A DNA stretch of 64,000 nt from JAGWBG01 sp034421095 (lineage in GTDB: Bacteria; Chloroflexota; Dehalococcoidia; Lucifugimonadales; JAGWBF01), in assembly GCA_034421095.1 (NCBI GenBank), contig DAOUKR010000026.1, positions 124,001 to 188,000 of the forward strand, in the 5' to 3' direction. The notes beneath the pieces are model-generated. The model was given only the letters and a program-made list of their open reading frames with translations. It had not been told where the DNA came from and did no database searches. The translations under genes were made by a program, and so were the position numbers. This document shows positions 51,389-60,687 of this stretch, piece after piece. Within the stretch, counting starts at the first letter, position 1, and every line of letters starts with the position of its first letter.

Positions 51389-52186
51389 TTGCATTGCTCC
51401 AATGACAGACGGCGGATTGCCCTCATCCTGGATTACGACGGCACCGGGTATAAGGGGTTTCAATGGCAGGCCAACGCCCCCACCATACAGGGTGAACTGG
51501 AAAGGGCGATAAAAAGCCTGACACAAGAGAGCACAAGGGTTAGAGGAGCCAGCCGTACCGACGCAGGCGCTCACGCCCGGGGCCAGGTAGTAGATTTCCT
51601 GACCCATGCACTTTACACAACGGAAACATTTGTAAACGCCCTGAACTGGCATTTGCCGCCTGACATCAAGGTCAGGGGAGCGTACCAGGTCTCGCCGGAT
51701 TTTAGCTCCAGAAAGGACGCCCTTGGCAGGACGTACCGGTACACCCTGCTGAATGCCAGGTGGCCCTCGGCCTTGCTGCGGGACTTCTCTCACTGGGTAT
51801 CGTCTCCCCTGGACATAGGGAGGATGAAAGAGGCGGCGAGCTACTTGCCGGGTACTCATGATTTCTCGGCCCTCACGTCGTCGCTGCCCCCCGGAAGAAG
51901 CGCGGTACGAGAGGTAGCCCGGTGGGACGTGTGGCGAGACGGGGAGTTGGTGTACATCGAAGCCTGTGCTACCGGCTTTCTGCTTCATCAGATTCGTCGG
52001 ACCAATGGCATCCTGGTGGACATTGGGCTGGGCAGATTGCCAGTGGAGATAATGAGGGAGATAATGGACGGCACGCTCAAAGAGTTGAAATATTGCCCGT
52101 CCCTGCCGGCCAGAGGGCTATGCCTGATGAGCGTGCATTATTTGAACTTTCCACCCGAAGTTGGAGGCAACTATGAAGCGGGATAA
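51389..52186 (+). CDS. truA: tRNA pseudouridine synthase A
   Basis: TruA, about 265 residues, makes pseudouridine 38-40 in the anticodon arm. Visible are LILDYDGTGYKGFQWQ, the catalytic RGASRTDAGAHARGQV with Asp, KDALGRTYRYTL, HDFSALTSS and ATGFLLHQIRRTNGILV (conserved Met is Ile/Thr here). The start is uncertain: TTG at 51389 gives a normal N-terminus but has no strong ribosome site, and the open frame upstream overlaps rplQ. Its 3' end overlaps rplM by 14 bases. Confidence 0.92.
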   Translation: MHCSNDRRRIALILDYDGTGYKGFQWQANAPTIQGELERAIKSLTQESTRVRGASRTDAGAHARGQVVDFLTHALYTTETFVNALNWHLPPDIKVRGAYQVSPDFSSRKDALGRTYRYTLLNARWPSALLRDFSHWVSSPLDIGRMKEAASYLPGTHDFSALTSSLPPGRSAVREVARWDVWRDGELVYIEACATGFLLHQIRRTNGILVDIGLGRLPVEIMREIMDGTLKELKYCPSLPARGLCLMSVHYLNFPPEVGGNYEAG

Positions 52187-52625
52187 GACATATATGGCGA
52201 AGCCATCGGATGTTAAGCCGGAGTGGCACCTGATAGATGCCACCGGGCAGACCCTTGGCAGGCTCGCCACCCGTGTCTCAAGGACACTGCAAGGCAAGGA
52301 CAGACCCGACTATACGCCGCATACGCTGACCGGCGGCTACGTGGTGATAGTGAACGCATCCAAGGTGAGGCTCACCGGCAGGAAGCTAACCCAGAAGACC
52401 TACTACCGGCACAGTGGTTACATAGGCAATCTGAAGACGTTCATCTTGCGCGACGTGATGGAAACACACCCGGAACGGGTGGTGCAAATGGCCGTGAAGG
52501 GAATGTTGCCCCGGAACAAGCTGGGCAGGGAGATGCTCAAGCGGCTGAAGGTCTACAGCGGTGATACCCATCCCCACCAGGCTCAAATAGCCGGACCGCC
52601 CTCCGACGAGGGTAGAGACAGCTAA
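52173..52625 (+). CDS. rplM: 50S ribosomal protein L13
   Basis: L13, 150 residues: HLIDATGQTLGRLATRVSRT, TGGYVVIVNASKVRLTGRKL, YYRHSGYIGNLK and AVKGMLPRNKLGREMLKRLK. The ATG at 52173 has GGAGGC 4 bases upstream; an in-frame TTG at 52161 is less likely. Confidence 0.97.
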   Translation: MKRDKTYMAKPSDVKPEWHLIDATGQTLGRLATRVSRTLQGKDRPDYTPHTLTGGYVVIVNASKVRLTGRKLTQKTYYRHSGYIGNLKTFILRDVMETHPERVVQMAVKGMLPRNKLGREMLKRLKVYSGDTHPHQAQIAGPPSDEGRDS

Positions 52626-52641
52626 GGGAGGTAAGTGACCC

Positions 52642-53070
52642 TTGGTACAGGAAGCTACTCAGCAATACTACTACGGTACAGGCAAGCGCAAGACGGCCAT
52701 CGCCAAGGTGCGGCTGTACCAGAATCTCGGCTCCGGGGAACCCGGGCCGTCCGTCCGGGTGCAGGTCAACGGAAAGCCCCTTGAGGAGTTTTTCCCGTGG
52801 CCCACCTGGCAAGCGGCGGTACAGGAACCCCTCCGAGTGACGGAATCTCTCGACAGGTTCCGTGTTGTTGCCAAAGTGGAGGGAGGGGGAGTATCGGCCC
52901 AGTCCCAGGCTATACGACACGGTATTTCCAGGGCGCTGGTGGTCTTCGACGAGACCTTCAAGCCCACCCTGCGCAAGTTCGGGCTTCTGACCCGGGATGC
53001 CAGAATCAAGGAGAGCAAGAAGTACGGCTTGAAGCGGGCCCGTCGCGCTCCCCAGTACACCAAGCGCTAG
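52642..53070 (+). CDS. rpsI: 30S ribosomal protein S9
   Basis: S9, 142 residues: YYYGTGKRKTAIAKVRLYQN, VNGKPLEEFF, GGGVSAQSQAIRHGISRAL and the C-terminal tail LKRARRAPQYTKR, which reaches the P-site tRNA. TTG start with GGGAGGT 9 bases upstream. Last gene of the plus-strand cluster. Confidence 0.97.
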   Translation: MVQEATQQYYYGTGKRKTAIAKVRLYQNLGSGEPGPSVRVQVNGKPLEEFFPWPTWQAAVQEPLRVTESLDRFRVVAKVEGGGVSAQSQAIRHGISRALVVFDETFKPTLRKFGLLTRDARIKESKKYGLKRARRAPQYTKR

Positions 53071-53092
53071 CCGCTCAAGGGGGACAAGCGGC
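53070..53092. terminator. stem-loop between convergent rpsI and PGI/PMI genes
   Basis: GCCGCT / AGCGGC, 6 base pairs with an 11-base loop, overlapping the rpsI stop. It could end transcription from either side; there is no T-run. Confidence 0.35.
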
Positions 53093-53098
53093 GCACCC

Positions 53099-54199
53099 CT
53101 AGGTCGGGTTGGCCAACCGCTCCTTGACGTAGTCTATGACCGAGACCGGCGAGGGGTTGATACCCTGGAGCAGGGCCAGATAGTAGCTCACGTAGTCTCC
53201 TAGAAGGATGGTACTGAGCATCTGGCTAAGGGGGCTTTCACCCCGACCCTCCAGCCTTCTCCTGTTGATGGCCTCTCTCTCCAGGAGGCTGTGGGTAATC
53301 TCGTATCTGAGACGTGTCCTCGGGTGCAAGTGGCCCGGCATCAGGAGGAGGACGAAGGTGCGGTCCTTCACCCCGGCCGGCAGCGGGTATCCCACCACCG
53401 AGTTGTGGTGTGCCTCCGGCAGCGACTCGAAAGCTGACCATACCTTGGAGTTCTCGTTGAACTGGGTCTTCCACCTGCGGGCCACGCCGTGGAAGATACC
53501 GGCGCCGTAGATAACGACAAGCTTGCCAAGGAGGTCTGCTGCCAGCTCCTTGGCGGGGTTGCCGGTAGAAGGGCACTCCTCAGACAGTTCCGACACCAGG
53601 CCATCCAGAATCGGCATTGCTTCGCCAAAGTCCCGCGCCTTGTCGGACACAAGACCGAGCTTCATAAGCAAGACCGTGGGTACAATGAAGCTATAGCCGA
53701 GGGCGCTTCTGGGCTCGCCCTTGTACGTTATTCTGAACACGGGCACATCGTGCTCCTGCGCCTCGGCGGCCAGTGTCCCGCCTCCGGTTACGGCCACGAC
53801 CTTCGCGCCTTGGGCTAAGGCTTGACGGAAGGCGGATATGGTCTCCTCCGTCTCGCCCGAGTAGCTACATGCCAGCACCAGGGTATCCTCGTCCACGTAC
53901 CGGGGGACCCGGTAGTCCCGGGAGACGACTATGGGGGGTGAGTCCTCAAGGGAAGCCAGGTCGGCCAGCAGGTCCCCGCCGATAGCCGAGCCGCCCATGC
54001 CGGCCACTACCACCCGCCGTGCCCCTGCATAGCTGGGGGGCAAGCTGAAAGCGGAGGCTTCGGCCCAAGCGGTCCTGCACTGGTCGGGGAAATCTCGCAG
54101 CCTGTGTCTTAGGTTGGTGGGGTCCAATTTGGGATAAAGGGACGGGTCATCAAGGGGTTTGGCGAGGGCATTCACTTCCGGGACTAATTCATCGGGCAT
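53099..54199 (-). CDS. bifunctional phosphoglucose/phosphomannose isomerase
   Basis: A 366-residue SIS-domain isomerase of the PGI/PMI family: GMGGSAIGGDLLADL, LVLACSYSGETEETISAF, ENSKVWSAFESLPEAHHNSV with the catalytic Glu-His region, and a C-terminal DYVSYYLALLQGINPSPVSV. It interconverts glucose 6-phosphate, fructose 6-phosphate and mannose 6-phosphate. It is 86 bases downstream of a phosphohexomutase gene on the same strand; together they lead to mannose 1-phosphate and GDP-mannose, which a PimA-like enzyme would need. Confidence 0.92.
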   Translation of the reverse strand: MPDELVPEVNALAKPLDDPSLYPKLDPTNLRHRLRDFPDQCRTAWAEASAFSLPPSYAGARRVVVAGMGGSAIGGDLLADLASLEDSPPIVVSRDYRVPRYVDEDTLVLACSYSGETEETISAFRQALAQGAKVVAVTGGGTLAAEAQEHDVPVFRITYKGEPRSALGYSFIVPTVLLMKLGLVSDKARDFGEAMPILDGLVSELSEECPSTGNPAKELAADLLGKLVVIYGAGIFHGVARRWKTQFNENSKVWSAFESLPEAHHNSVVGYPLPAGVKDRTFVLLLMPGHLHPRTRLRYEITHSLLEREAINRRRLEGRGESPLSQMLSTILLGDYVSYYLALLQGINPSPVSVIDYVKERLANPT

Positions 54200-54285
54200 C
54201 TATCTACCGTCCTTTCCGTGGGGCGCTTGGGGATCACCCCCGCTCCATGGGTAGGATTCTGGAACGGAACTGTGGAAGGTCCATT

Positions 54286-55713
54286 TCAGAGTCCCAGAAA
54301 GGCCTCAGCGCCGTCCAGAAGCTGCCCAACTTTCTCCGGACTCTCAGCCTCAGCGTATATCCTCAGCAGGGGTTCGGTGCCTGAGAACCGGATCAGAAGC
54401 CAGGCGTTGGAGGAGAACTTGAACCGCCGCCCGTCTATGGCATCGGTGGACACTACAGACATTCCAGCCATCTCATTCAGGTCGCTGCTGTCCAACTTCA
54501 GTTGGAGGCCTACCCTGTCCTCAGGGGGAAAGGAGATGTCGCGGCGCTGGTAGTGATGGGGGCCTACTACTTCAAATAGACGCTCCATAAGCTCCGATGG
54601 GCGCTTGCCCGTCTTGGCCATGTACTCCAGTAGCAGAAGGCCGCTCAATATGCCGTCGCGCTCCGGTATATGGCCTCGGAAGCCATAGCCTCCGCTTTCC
54701 TCGCCACCCATAAGGGCGTTTTCCCGCAGCATGATGGGGCAAATATACTTGAAACCCACAGGCGTCTCAAAGACCGGCACGTCGTATTTCTCCCCCAACC
54801 TGTAGACCATACTGGTGGACGTCAGGGACTTCACCAAGGCTCCCCTTGCTCCCTTTATCTCCAGGAGGTAAAGGGCAAGCAGGGCGAAGGCCTCGAGGGT
54901 GGTGATGAATGTCCCTTTCTCATCAATGATTCCCACCCTGTCGGCGTCGCCATCGAAGGCGATGCCCACGTCTGCGCCCTTTTCAACCACCAGGCGAGAG
55001 AGGGACGATAGATTGGCCGCTATTGGTTCGGGCCGCTCCATACCGGGGAAGGCCGGGTTGCGCTCATCGTTTATCTCGAGTACCCTGCTCCTATCCCCGC
55101 TCTGGGGAAGGATTGAACGCAGGTAACCCGCTCCCGCTCCGTGCATGGCGTCTGCCACTATGCTAAGGCCCGCACCGGAGATGGCTTCTATATCCACAAG
55201 ACGGGCAATCTGCTCCAGGTACGGCGTCGTCGGGTCTATGCTGCGAACAAACCCCTCGTCCCCAGCTTTGTGTAGCGGCATTGAGCTTACGCCATCGGTC
55301 TCCGCTCGCTCAATCTCCTGCTCCAGACGGGCGGTCACCTCGGGGCTGGCGCTGCCTGCGTAGTCGGGCTTGTACTTGAATCCGTTCCAGAGGGCCGGAT
55401 TGTGGCTTGCAGTTATAATGGCCCCGCCTGCGGCTTTGTGGCGCAGAATGTTATAGCTCACCACCGGGGTGGGAGCGGCCCTGTCGGAAAGGAGGGTGGC
55501 GATGCCGTTTCCGGCCATGACCTCCGCTACCAGGCAGGCAAACTCCTCGGACGCGAAACGTGTGTCGTAGCCGACGACCAGGCCATCCCCGGCCCTTCCC
55601 TCCTTGTGCAGGTAGTTGGCTACTCCCTGGGCGCATAGGGCTACGTTGTCAAAGGTGAAGTCTCGGGCGATGAGGCCGCGCCACCCGTCCGTCCCGAACC
55701 GGATTATCGCCAT
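54286..55713 (-). CDS. phosphoglucomutase/phosphomannomutase (alpha-D-phosphohexomutase)
   Basis: A 475-residue four-domain phosphohexomutase. The phosphoserine loop is TASHNPALWNGFK, the metal loop DGDADR (AFDGDADRVGI), the sugar-binding GGEESGGYGF and the C-terminal phosphate loop RFSGTEPLLRIY. All catalytic elements are intact. It moves phosphate between positions 1 and 6 of glucose or mannose. AGGAGTC precedes the ATG. It starts 14 bases after metK ends, so it may be carried on the SAM-cycle transcript or start a new one. Confidence 0.93.
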   Translation of the reverse strand: MAIIRFGTDGWRGLIARDFTFDNVALCAQGVANYLHKEGRAGDGLVVGYDTRFASEEFACLVAEVMAGNGIATLLSDRAAPTPVVSYNILRHKAAGGAIITASHNPALWNGFKYKPDYAGSASPEVTARLEQEIERAETDGVSSMPLHKAGDEGFVRSIDPTTPYLEQIARLVDIEAISGAGLSIVADAMHGAGAGYLRSILPQSGDRSRVLEINDERNPAFPGMERPEPIAANLSSLSRLVVEKGADVGIAFDGDADRVGIIDEKGTFITTLEAFALLALYLLEIKGARGALVKSLTSTSMVYRLGEKYDVPVFETPVGFKYICPIMLRENALMGGEESGGYGFRGHIPERDGILSGLLLLEYMAKTGKRPSELMERLFEVVGPHHYQRRDISFPPEDRVGLQLKLDSSDLNEMAGMSVVSTDAIDGRRFKFSSNAWLLIRFSGTEPLLRIYAEAESPEKVGQLLDGAEAFLGL

Positions 55714-55727
55714 CTCAGACTCCTGTT

Positions 55728-56951
55728 CTAGCTCAGGCCTGCCTCCGACCTGAGAATGGCCGCCTTGTCCGTGCGCTCCCAGGGCAGGTCCAGGTCCTCG
55801 CGCCCAAAGTGGCCATAGGCCGCCGTGCCCTTGTATATCGGCCTCCTCAGGTGCAGGTTCTCAATTATGGCTGCGGGTCTCAGGTCAAAGTGTTTCAACG
55901 CCAGCTCGCTTATGACGTCGTCATCTACCTTGCCGGTGCCGAAGGTCTCCACGCTTATGGACGTTGGCTCGGCCTTGCCGATGGCATAAGACACCAATAC
56001 TTCCGCCCTGTCGGCCAGCCCTGCTGCCACTATATTTTTGGCAACGTACCGGGCGGCGTAGGCCCCGGAGCGGTCCACCTTCGTCGGGTCCTTTCCTGAG
56101 AAAGCGCCTCCGCCGTGTCGGGCAATCCCGCCGTAGGTATCCACCAGTATCTTCCGCCCGGTGAGTCCTGCGTCCCCCTCGGGCCCGCCTGTGACGAACC
56201 TCCCACTGGGGTTGATCAAATATTCGGTCTTGGAGTCCATAAGCTCCTCGGGTATCACGCTCTTTATGACATGCTCCATGATGTCCTTCTTTATGTCCTC
56301 ATTGTCGGCATCAGGGTCATGTTGTGCACTTATGACCACCGTATCCACTCGGGCGGGCACACCATAGTTGTATTCCACCGTGACCTGAGACTTGCCGTCG
56401 GGTCTGAGATAATCCAGCACGCCGTCCTTCCTCACCTTGGCTAGCTGCCGGGTAAGCTTGTGGGACAGACTGACCGTGAGGGGCATCAACTCGGGGGTTT
56501 CGTTGCAGGCGAAGCCCACCATCATCCCCTGGTCTCCGGCCCCTATGCTGAGCTTGTCCTCCTGGCCGTTATCGCCCCTTCCCCCCTCTCGAAGTTCCAG
56601 AGAGCGGCTCACTCCGGCATCTATATCTTTGGACTGTTCCTTGATGGATACCATAACACCGCAGCTTTTATAGTCAATGCCGTAATCGGCGTGAACATAG
56701 CCGGCCGATTTCAGAGCATCCCGCACCAGAGATGGGATGTCCACGTAGCAGTTGGTGGTTATCTCCCCCATGACTACCACCAGTCCGGTGGTAGTGCATG
56801 TTTCACATGCCACCCTGCCTTCCGGGTCCTGGGAAAGGATGGAGTCCAAGACTGCATCGGAAATCTGGTCACACAGTTTGTCGGGGTGGCCCTCCGTAAC
56901 CGACTCCGAGGTCAGGAGATAGTGTGCCGAGTCCATAAAGGTAAAAGCCAT
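55728..56951 (-). CDS. metK: S-adenosylmethionine synthetase
   Basis: MetK, 407 residues. Signature segments: SESVTEGHPDKLCDQISDAV with the ATP-binding His, GAGDQGMMVGFA, GGPEGDAGLTGRKILVDTYG (20) and the P-loop-like GGGAFSGKDPTKVDRSGAYA. It makes SAM from methionine and ATP. GGAGGG is 8 bases before the ATG. Position as last SAM-cycle gene behind ahcY, 28 bases apart; probably under the riboswitch at 61815-61944 unless internal promoters exist. Confidence 0.97.
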   Translation of the reverse strand: MAFTFMDSAHYLLTSESVTEGHPDKLCDQISDAVLDSILSQDPEGRVACETCTTTGLVVVMGEITTNCYVDIPSLVRDALKSAGYVHADYGIDYKSCGVMVSIKEQSKDIDAGVSRSLELREGGRGDNGQEDKLSIGAGDQGMMVGFACNETPELMPLTVSLSHKLTRQLAKVRKDGVLDYLRPDGKSQVTVEYNYGVPARVDTVVISAQHDPDADNEDIKKDIMEHVIKSVIPEELMDSKTEYLINPSGRFVTGGPEGDAGLTGRKILVDTYGGIARHGGGAFSGKDPTKVDRSGAYAARYVAKNIVAAGLADRAEVLVSYAIGKAEPTSISVETFGTGKVDDDVISELALKHFDLRPAAIIENLHLRRPIYKGTAAYGHFGREDLDLPWERTDKAAILRSEAGLS

Positions 56952-56979
56952 TGTACGGTCCCTCCTTATTTGCTATGTA

Positions 56980-58251
56980 CTAAGTGCCCTCTTCCCAGCT
57001 TTCCAGGTATCGTTGCTGCTCTGAAGAGAGGGAATCTATCTCAACTCCCATAGAACGAAGCTTCAGGCGCCCCACCTCCATATCTGTGTCACGGGGCACC
57101 GGGTACACCCCCGGAGACAGGCTGTCCCTGTGCTTTACCACGTACTCCGCGCTGAGGGCCTGATTGGCAAAGCTCATGTCCATGACACTGGAGGGGTGGC
57201 CCTCGGCTGCGGAGAGGTTTATCAGTCGGCCATCGGCCAGGAGGTAGATTCGCCGTCCATCCTTGAGGATGTACTCATCCACGAAGGGGCGTATCTGACT
57301 CTTCTCCACGGACATGGCTTCCAGGGCGGGTATATCTATCTCCACGTTGAAGTGTCCGCTGTTGCACAGAATAGCTCCGTCCCGCATCACTTCCAGGTGT
57401 TGCTGACCGATGGCTTTGAAGCCGCCGGTTACCGTGATGAACACCTCTCCAGTCCGGGCCGCCTCCACACTGGGCATGACGTTGAAGCCGTCCATAATCG
57501 CTTCCAATGCCTTGACGGGGTCGACTTCTATGACTGTGACGTGGGCCCCCATGCCCCGTGCCCTCATGGCAACCCCTCTCCCGCACCAGCCATAGGCGAA
57601 GACCACCACTCTTCTGCCTGCCCACATAATGTTGGTGGCGCGGGTGATACCGTCCAGGGTGCTCTGTCCAGTCCCGTAGCGGTTATCGAAGAAATGCTTG
57701 GTATCGGCCTCGTTAACGGCTATGATGGGGTACTTGAGTTGGCCGTCCTCTGCCATGGCCCGCAGCCGGACAACGCCCGTAGTGGTCTCCTCGGCACCGC
57801 CAATGACGCCGTCAATCAGGTCCTGGCGCTCCTTATGGATGGCGGTGACTAGGTCAGCGCCATCGTCAAGAGTCATGTTGGGCTTATGATCCAGGGCGGA
57901 GTGGATGTGGCGGTAGTAGGTCTCGTTGTCCTCCCCCTTGATGGCGAAGGTGGGTATGCCGTATTCACTCACCAGGGCGGCAGCGACAGGGTCCTGGGTG
58001 CTCAGAGGGTTGCTTGCACACATCGCAACTTCGGCCCCCCCGTCTTTCAACGCAAGGGCGAGGTTAGCCGTCTCGGTGGTGATGTGCAGGCATCCTGATA
58101 TACGCATTCCTTCAAAGGGTCGTTCCCTGGAGAACCGCTCTCTTATCAGTCCGATAACCGGCATCTCTCTGGCGGCCCAGCGTATGAGGTTGACTCCATC
58201 TTTGGCCAGGGACAGGTCTTTTACGTCCCCCCGGCTTGATTTCGTTTCCAA
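56980..58251 (-). CDS. ahcY: S-adenosylhomocysteine hydrolase
   Basis: AhcY, 423 residues, lacking the roughly 40-residue insertion of some homologues. ISGCLHITTETANLALALKD with catalytic residues, SNPLSTQD, the NAD-binding VVFAYGWCGRGVAMRARGMG, and NSGHFNVEID are present. It splits SAH to adenosine and homocysteine. TTG start at 58251 behind GAGGAGGAA. A PfkB kinase gene upstream could remove the adenosine. Confidence 0.97.
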   Translation of the reverse strand: METKSSRGDVKDLSLAKDGVNLIRWAAREMPVIGLIRERFSRERPFEGMRISGCLHITTETANLALALKDGGAEVAMCASNPLSTQDPVAAALVSEYGIPTFAIKGEDNETYYRHIHSALDHKPNMTLDDGADLVTAIHKERQDLIDGVIGGAEETTTGVVRLRAMAEDGQLKYPIIAVNEADTKHFFDNRYGTGQSTLDGITRATNIMWAGRRVVVFAYGWCGRGVAMRARGMGAHVTVIEVDPVKALEAIMDGFNVMPSVEAARTGEVFITVTGGFKAIGQQHLEVMRDGAILCNSGHFNVEIDIPALEAMSVEKSQIRPFVDEYILKDGRRIYLLADGRLINLSAAEGHPSSVMDMSFANQALSAEYVVKHRDSLSPGVYPVPRDTDMEVGRLKLRSMGVEIDSLSSEQQRYLESWEEGT

Positions 58252-58355
58252 AAATTCCTCCTCAAATAATTAAGGTTTTGTTTGTGGTCCCTTCACCCCG
58301 GCCTTCGGTCGCCCGTGTCTTTCGGTCTCGGCATTCGAGGGCGAGGCGGACTCAC

Positions 58356-59327
58356 TTATCCACGACCGGTATCTTCACGCCAGGGCAACGTCTCGCCGTT
58401 CTTCAGGGCATCGAACTGGCTCAGATTAGTGAACTCATGGAACCTGTTGGTGAGCTCGGGACGGGTCAGGGAACACAACCGCTCTACGCTGAAGCGCTCC
58501 ACTGCGAAGGAGCCCATGACCGAGCCCAGCACGGTGGCCCTGCGGAAGGCCGACTGGCTCAGGTCTCCGGTTCCTGCCAGGTATCCCATGAAACCCCCGG
58601 CGAAGGAGTCTCCCGCGCCTGTGGGGTCTACCACACTCTCCAGAGGATGAGCCGGAGCAACGAAAATCGAATCCTCCGTGAACTGCATCACTCCATGGTC
58701 TCCCCTCTTGATCATGACCATTCTTGGGCCCAGGCTCAGGATGTACCTGGCCGCCTTTACCGTGTTTGCACTGTTGATGTGAGGGGCGGCGAACATACGA
58801 GTCTCATTCTCATCCATGAACAGAACGTCCACCGCCTTCACGACCTCGGTGAGAGCATCCCTCTTGCCGTCTATCCAGAAATTCATCGTATCGGCGGCCA
58901 CCAGCTTGGGCCGCTCGTCCATCTGTTCAAGCACCTTGAGTTGAAGCTCCGGGTCAATGTTTGCCAGGAAGAGGTAGGGCTGTTTACGTTGCTCCTGGGT
59001 TAGCTCGGGCTCGAAGTCGGCGAATACGTTTAGCTGGGTATCCAGGGTTTGGCGTATGTTCACGTCTCTCGCGTCGTATTCTCCCGCCCACCGGAAGGTC
59101 TTCCCGCGAGATGTCTTGAGTCCGGAAGTATCCACGTGGCGGGACTTCAAGAGCTCCACGTCTTCCGTCCTGAAGTCCTCTCCGACCACCGCTACGACTC
59201 CCACTTTGGCGAAGTTGCTGCCCGATAAGGCGAAATAGGTGGCAGACCCGCCCAGAGCATCCTGTCTGCTGCCCTGGGCGGTGGTTACCGAGTCATAGGC
59301 CACTGATCCTACTACAAGTATGGTCAT
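58356..59327 (-). CDS. PfkB family carbohydrate/nucleoside kinase
   Basis: A 323-residue ribokinase-fold enzyme: MTILVVGSVAYDSV, ALGGSATYFALSGS, and the catalytic DPTGAGDSFAGGFMGYLAG. Substrate is not fixed by sequence. The operon (ahcY before metK downstream, mtnP and mtnA upstream) makes adenosine kinase or a methylthioribose-related kinase the best guesses; a general sugar kinase is possible. The start lacks a strong ribosome site. Confidence 0.85.
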   Translation of the reverse strand: MTILVVGSVAYDSVTTAQGSRQDALGGSATYFALSGSNFAKVGVVAVVGEDFRTEDVELLKSRHVDTSGLKTSRGKTFRWAGEYDARDVNIRQTLDTQLNVFADFEPELTQEQRKQPYLFLANIDPELQLKVLEQMDERPKLVAADTMNFWIDGKRDALTEVVKAVDVLFMDENETRMFAAPHINSANTVKAARYILSLGPRMVMIKRGDHGVMQFTEDSIFVAPAHPLESVVDPTGAGDSFAGGFMGYLAGTGDLSQSAFRRATVLGSVMGSFAVERFSVERLCSLTRPELTNRFHEFTNLSQFDALKNGETLPWREDTGRG

Positions 59328-59421
59328 GGTTGGTTCTCACTTTACGATATGGGGCTTGCCCGAGCTTGGGCTGCATTGGCCGCAGCCCTGAAATACGTGA
59401 TATAAGTCCCGCTGCTTTTGC

Positions 59422-59781
59422 CTACGGGTCGTCGCCGTAGGAGGTTGGGTGATTCTTCTCAATCCAGGTGGGCGTGCCGTCCTCCACGTTGTACAGGTAC
59501 TCGCTGGGGAAGCCCATAGAGGCGGCCATCTCGCAGGCCAGGCCGCTACGCACTCCGGCGGCACAGATGAACAGGAGCTTCTTTCCTTGGGGGAGTTCAT
59601 CCATCCTGCCCAACAGGTCGTCAATGGGTATGTGGATTGCGTTGCTGGCGTGTCCGGACACCCACTCATCGTCTCGGCGCACGTCAACTACCGCGGCGCC
59701 ATCCACTTCCCTTTGGAGAATCTCCACGGCTTCGTCCGAGTCTATGCGGAAGTAGGGTTCTCCAGGGTCTTGCCTGGCCAT
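59422..59781 (-). CDS. rhodanese-like domain protein
   Basis: A single-domain rhodanese of about 119 residues: AVVDVRRDDEWVSGHASNAI, HIPIDDLLGRM and the active loop FICAAGVRSG with the catalytic Cys. It could carry persulfide sulfur. The ATG at 59781 is preferred to the GTG at 59787 for its spacing to AAGGAG. It lies 12 bases after mtnP in the SAM-cycle operon, so a link to methylthio-group sulfur handling is possible but unproven. Confidence 0.88.
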   Translation of the reverse strand: MARQDPGEPYFRIDSDEAVEILQREVDGAAVVDVRRDDEWVSGHASNAIHIPIDDLLGRMDELPQGKKLLFICAAGVRSGLACEMAASMGFPSEYLYNVEDGTPTWIEKNHPTSYGDDP

Positions 59782-59793
59782 AGCCACCTCTCC

Positions 59794-60687
59794 TTACGTC
59801 AAGTATTTCCCCGTGATGGGCTGCATCTTTTTCTTTAGCTCCTGGGGGATGAGGTCCCTTGAGGTAATGATTGCATCCCTCAAAGCTGAGGCACAGGAAC
59901 AGGAGCGTTCTGCCGGGAGATTGGGCAACACTCCTCTCAATGCTTCTTTGGCCGTGGATACATTCTTCATCAGATTCGCCACCACCACCTCCACCGTTAC
60001 CGTCTCGGCAGTCTCGTGCCAGCAGTCGTAATCGGTGACACAGGCCAGGGTCGCGTAGCAAATCTCCGCCTCGCGTGCCAGCTTGGCCTCCGGAAGGGCG
60101 GTCATGCCGATGATGTCCGCGCCCCATGAGCGATAGAGTGCACTTTCGGCCTTCGTGGAGAAGGCAGGCCCTTCCATGACAACGTAGGTGCCCCCTGTGT
60201 GGACTGACCCCACGTCGGCGCCGCTCCGGCTTCGCTCTTCGCAGGTCTGCTGAGCGCTCTCGTAGAGCAGTCTGCTGAGCGCCAGACAGAAGGGGTCGGC
60301 GAAGGCTATATGGGCTACCAGTCCGTCGTCAAAAAACGTACTCGCCCTCTGACGGGTACGGTCTATGACCTGGTCCGGGACCACGAAATCCAGGGGCTTT
60401 AGATTCTCTTTCAGGCTGCCTACCGAACTGACGGATATAATCCATTCCACTCCCAGGGTCTTGAGGGCATATATGTTGGCCCTGACGGGGAGTCGAGTGG
60501 GACTTATGCGATGACCTCTGCCGTGACGTGCCAGAAAAGCGACCTGCATACCATCCAGGTCGCCAAGGATGATGGCGTCGCTGGGGTTGCCGAATGGAGT
60601 GTCTATCTCCACCTCACGCACGTTGGTCAGAGCATCCATCTCGTAGAGGCCGCTGCCGCCGATTATTGCAATCCGGGCTTCAGTCAT
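59794..60687 (-). CDS. mtnP: S-methyl-5'-thioadenosine phosphorylase
   Basis: 297 residues of the MTAP/PNP family II: IIGGSGLYEMDAL, FLARHGRGHRISP, NIYALKTLGVEWIISVSSVG (20), VVMEGPAFSTKAE and IGMTALPEAKLAREAEICYA. It cleaves methylthioadenosine to adenine and methylthioribose 1-phosphate, the substrate of MtnA. The Met-Thr specific positions look like MTAP and not purine nucleoside phosphorylase. Its ATG overlaps the mtnA stop (ATGA). Confidence 0.95.
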   Translation of the reverse strand: MTEARIAIIGGSGLYEMDALTNVREVEIDTPFGNPSDAIILGDLDGMQVAFLARHGRGHRISPTRLPVRANIYALKTLGVEWIISVSSVGSLKENLKPLDFVVPDQVIDRTRQRASTFFDDGLVAHIAFADPFCLALSRLLYESAQQTCEERSRSGADVGSVHTGGTYVVMEGPAFSTKAESALYRSWGADIIGMTALPEAKLAREAEICYATLACVTDYDCWHETAETVTVEVVVANLMKNVSTAKEALRGVLPNLPAERSCSCASALRDAIITSRDLIPQELKKKMQPITGKYLT

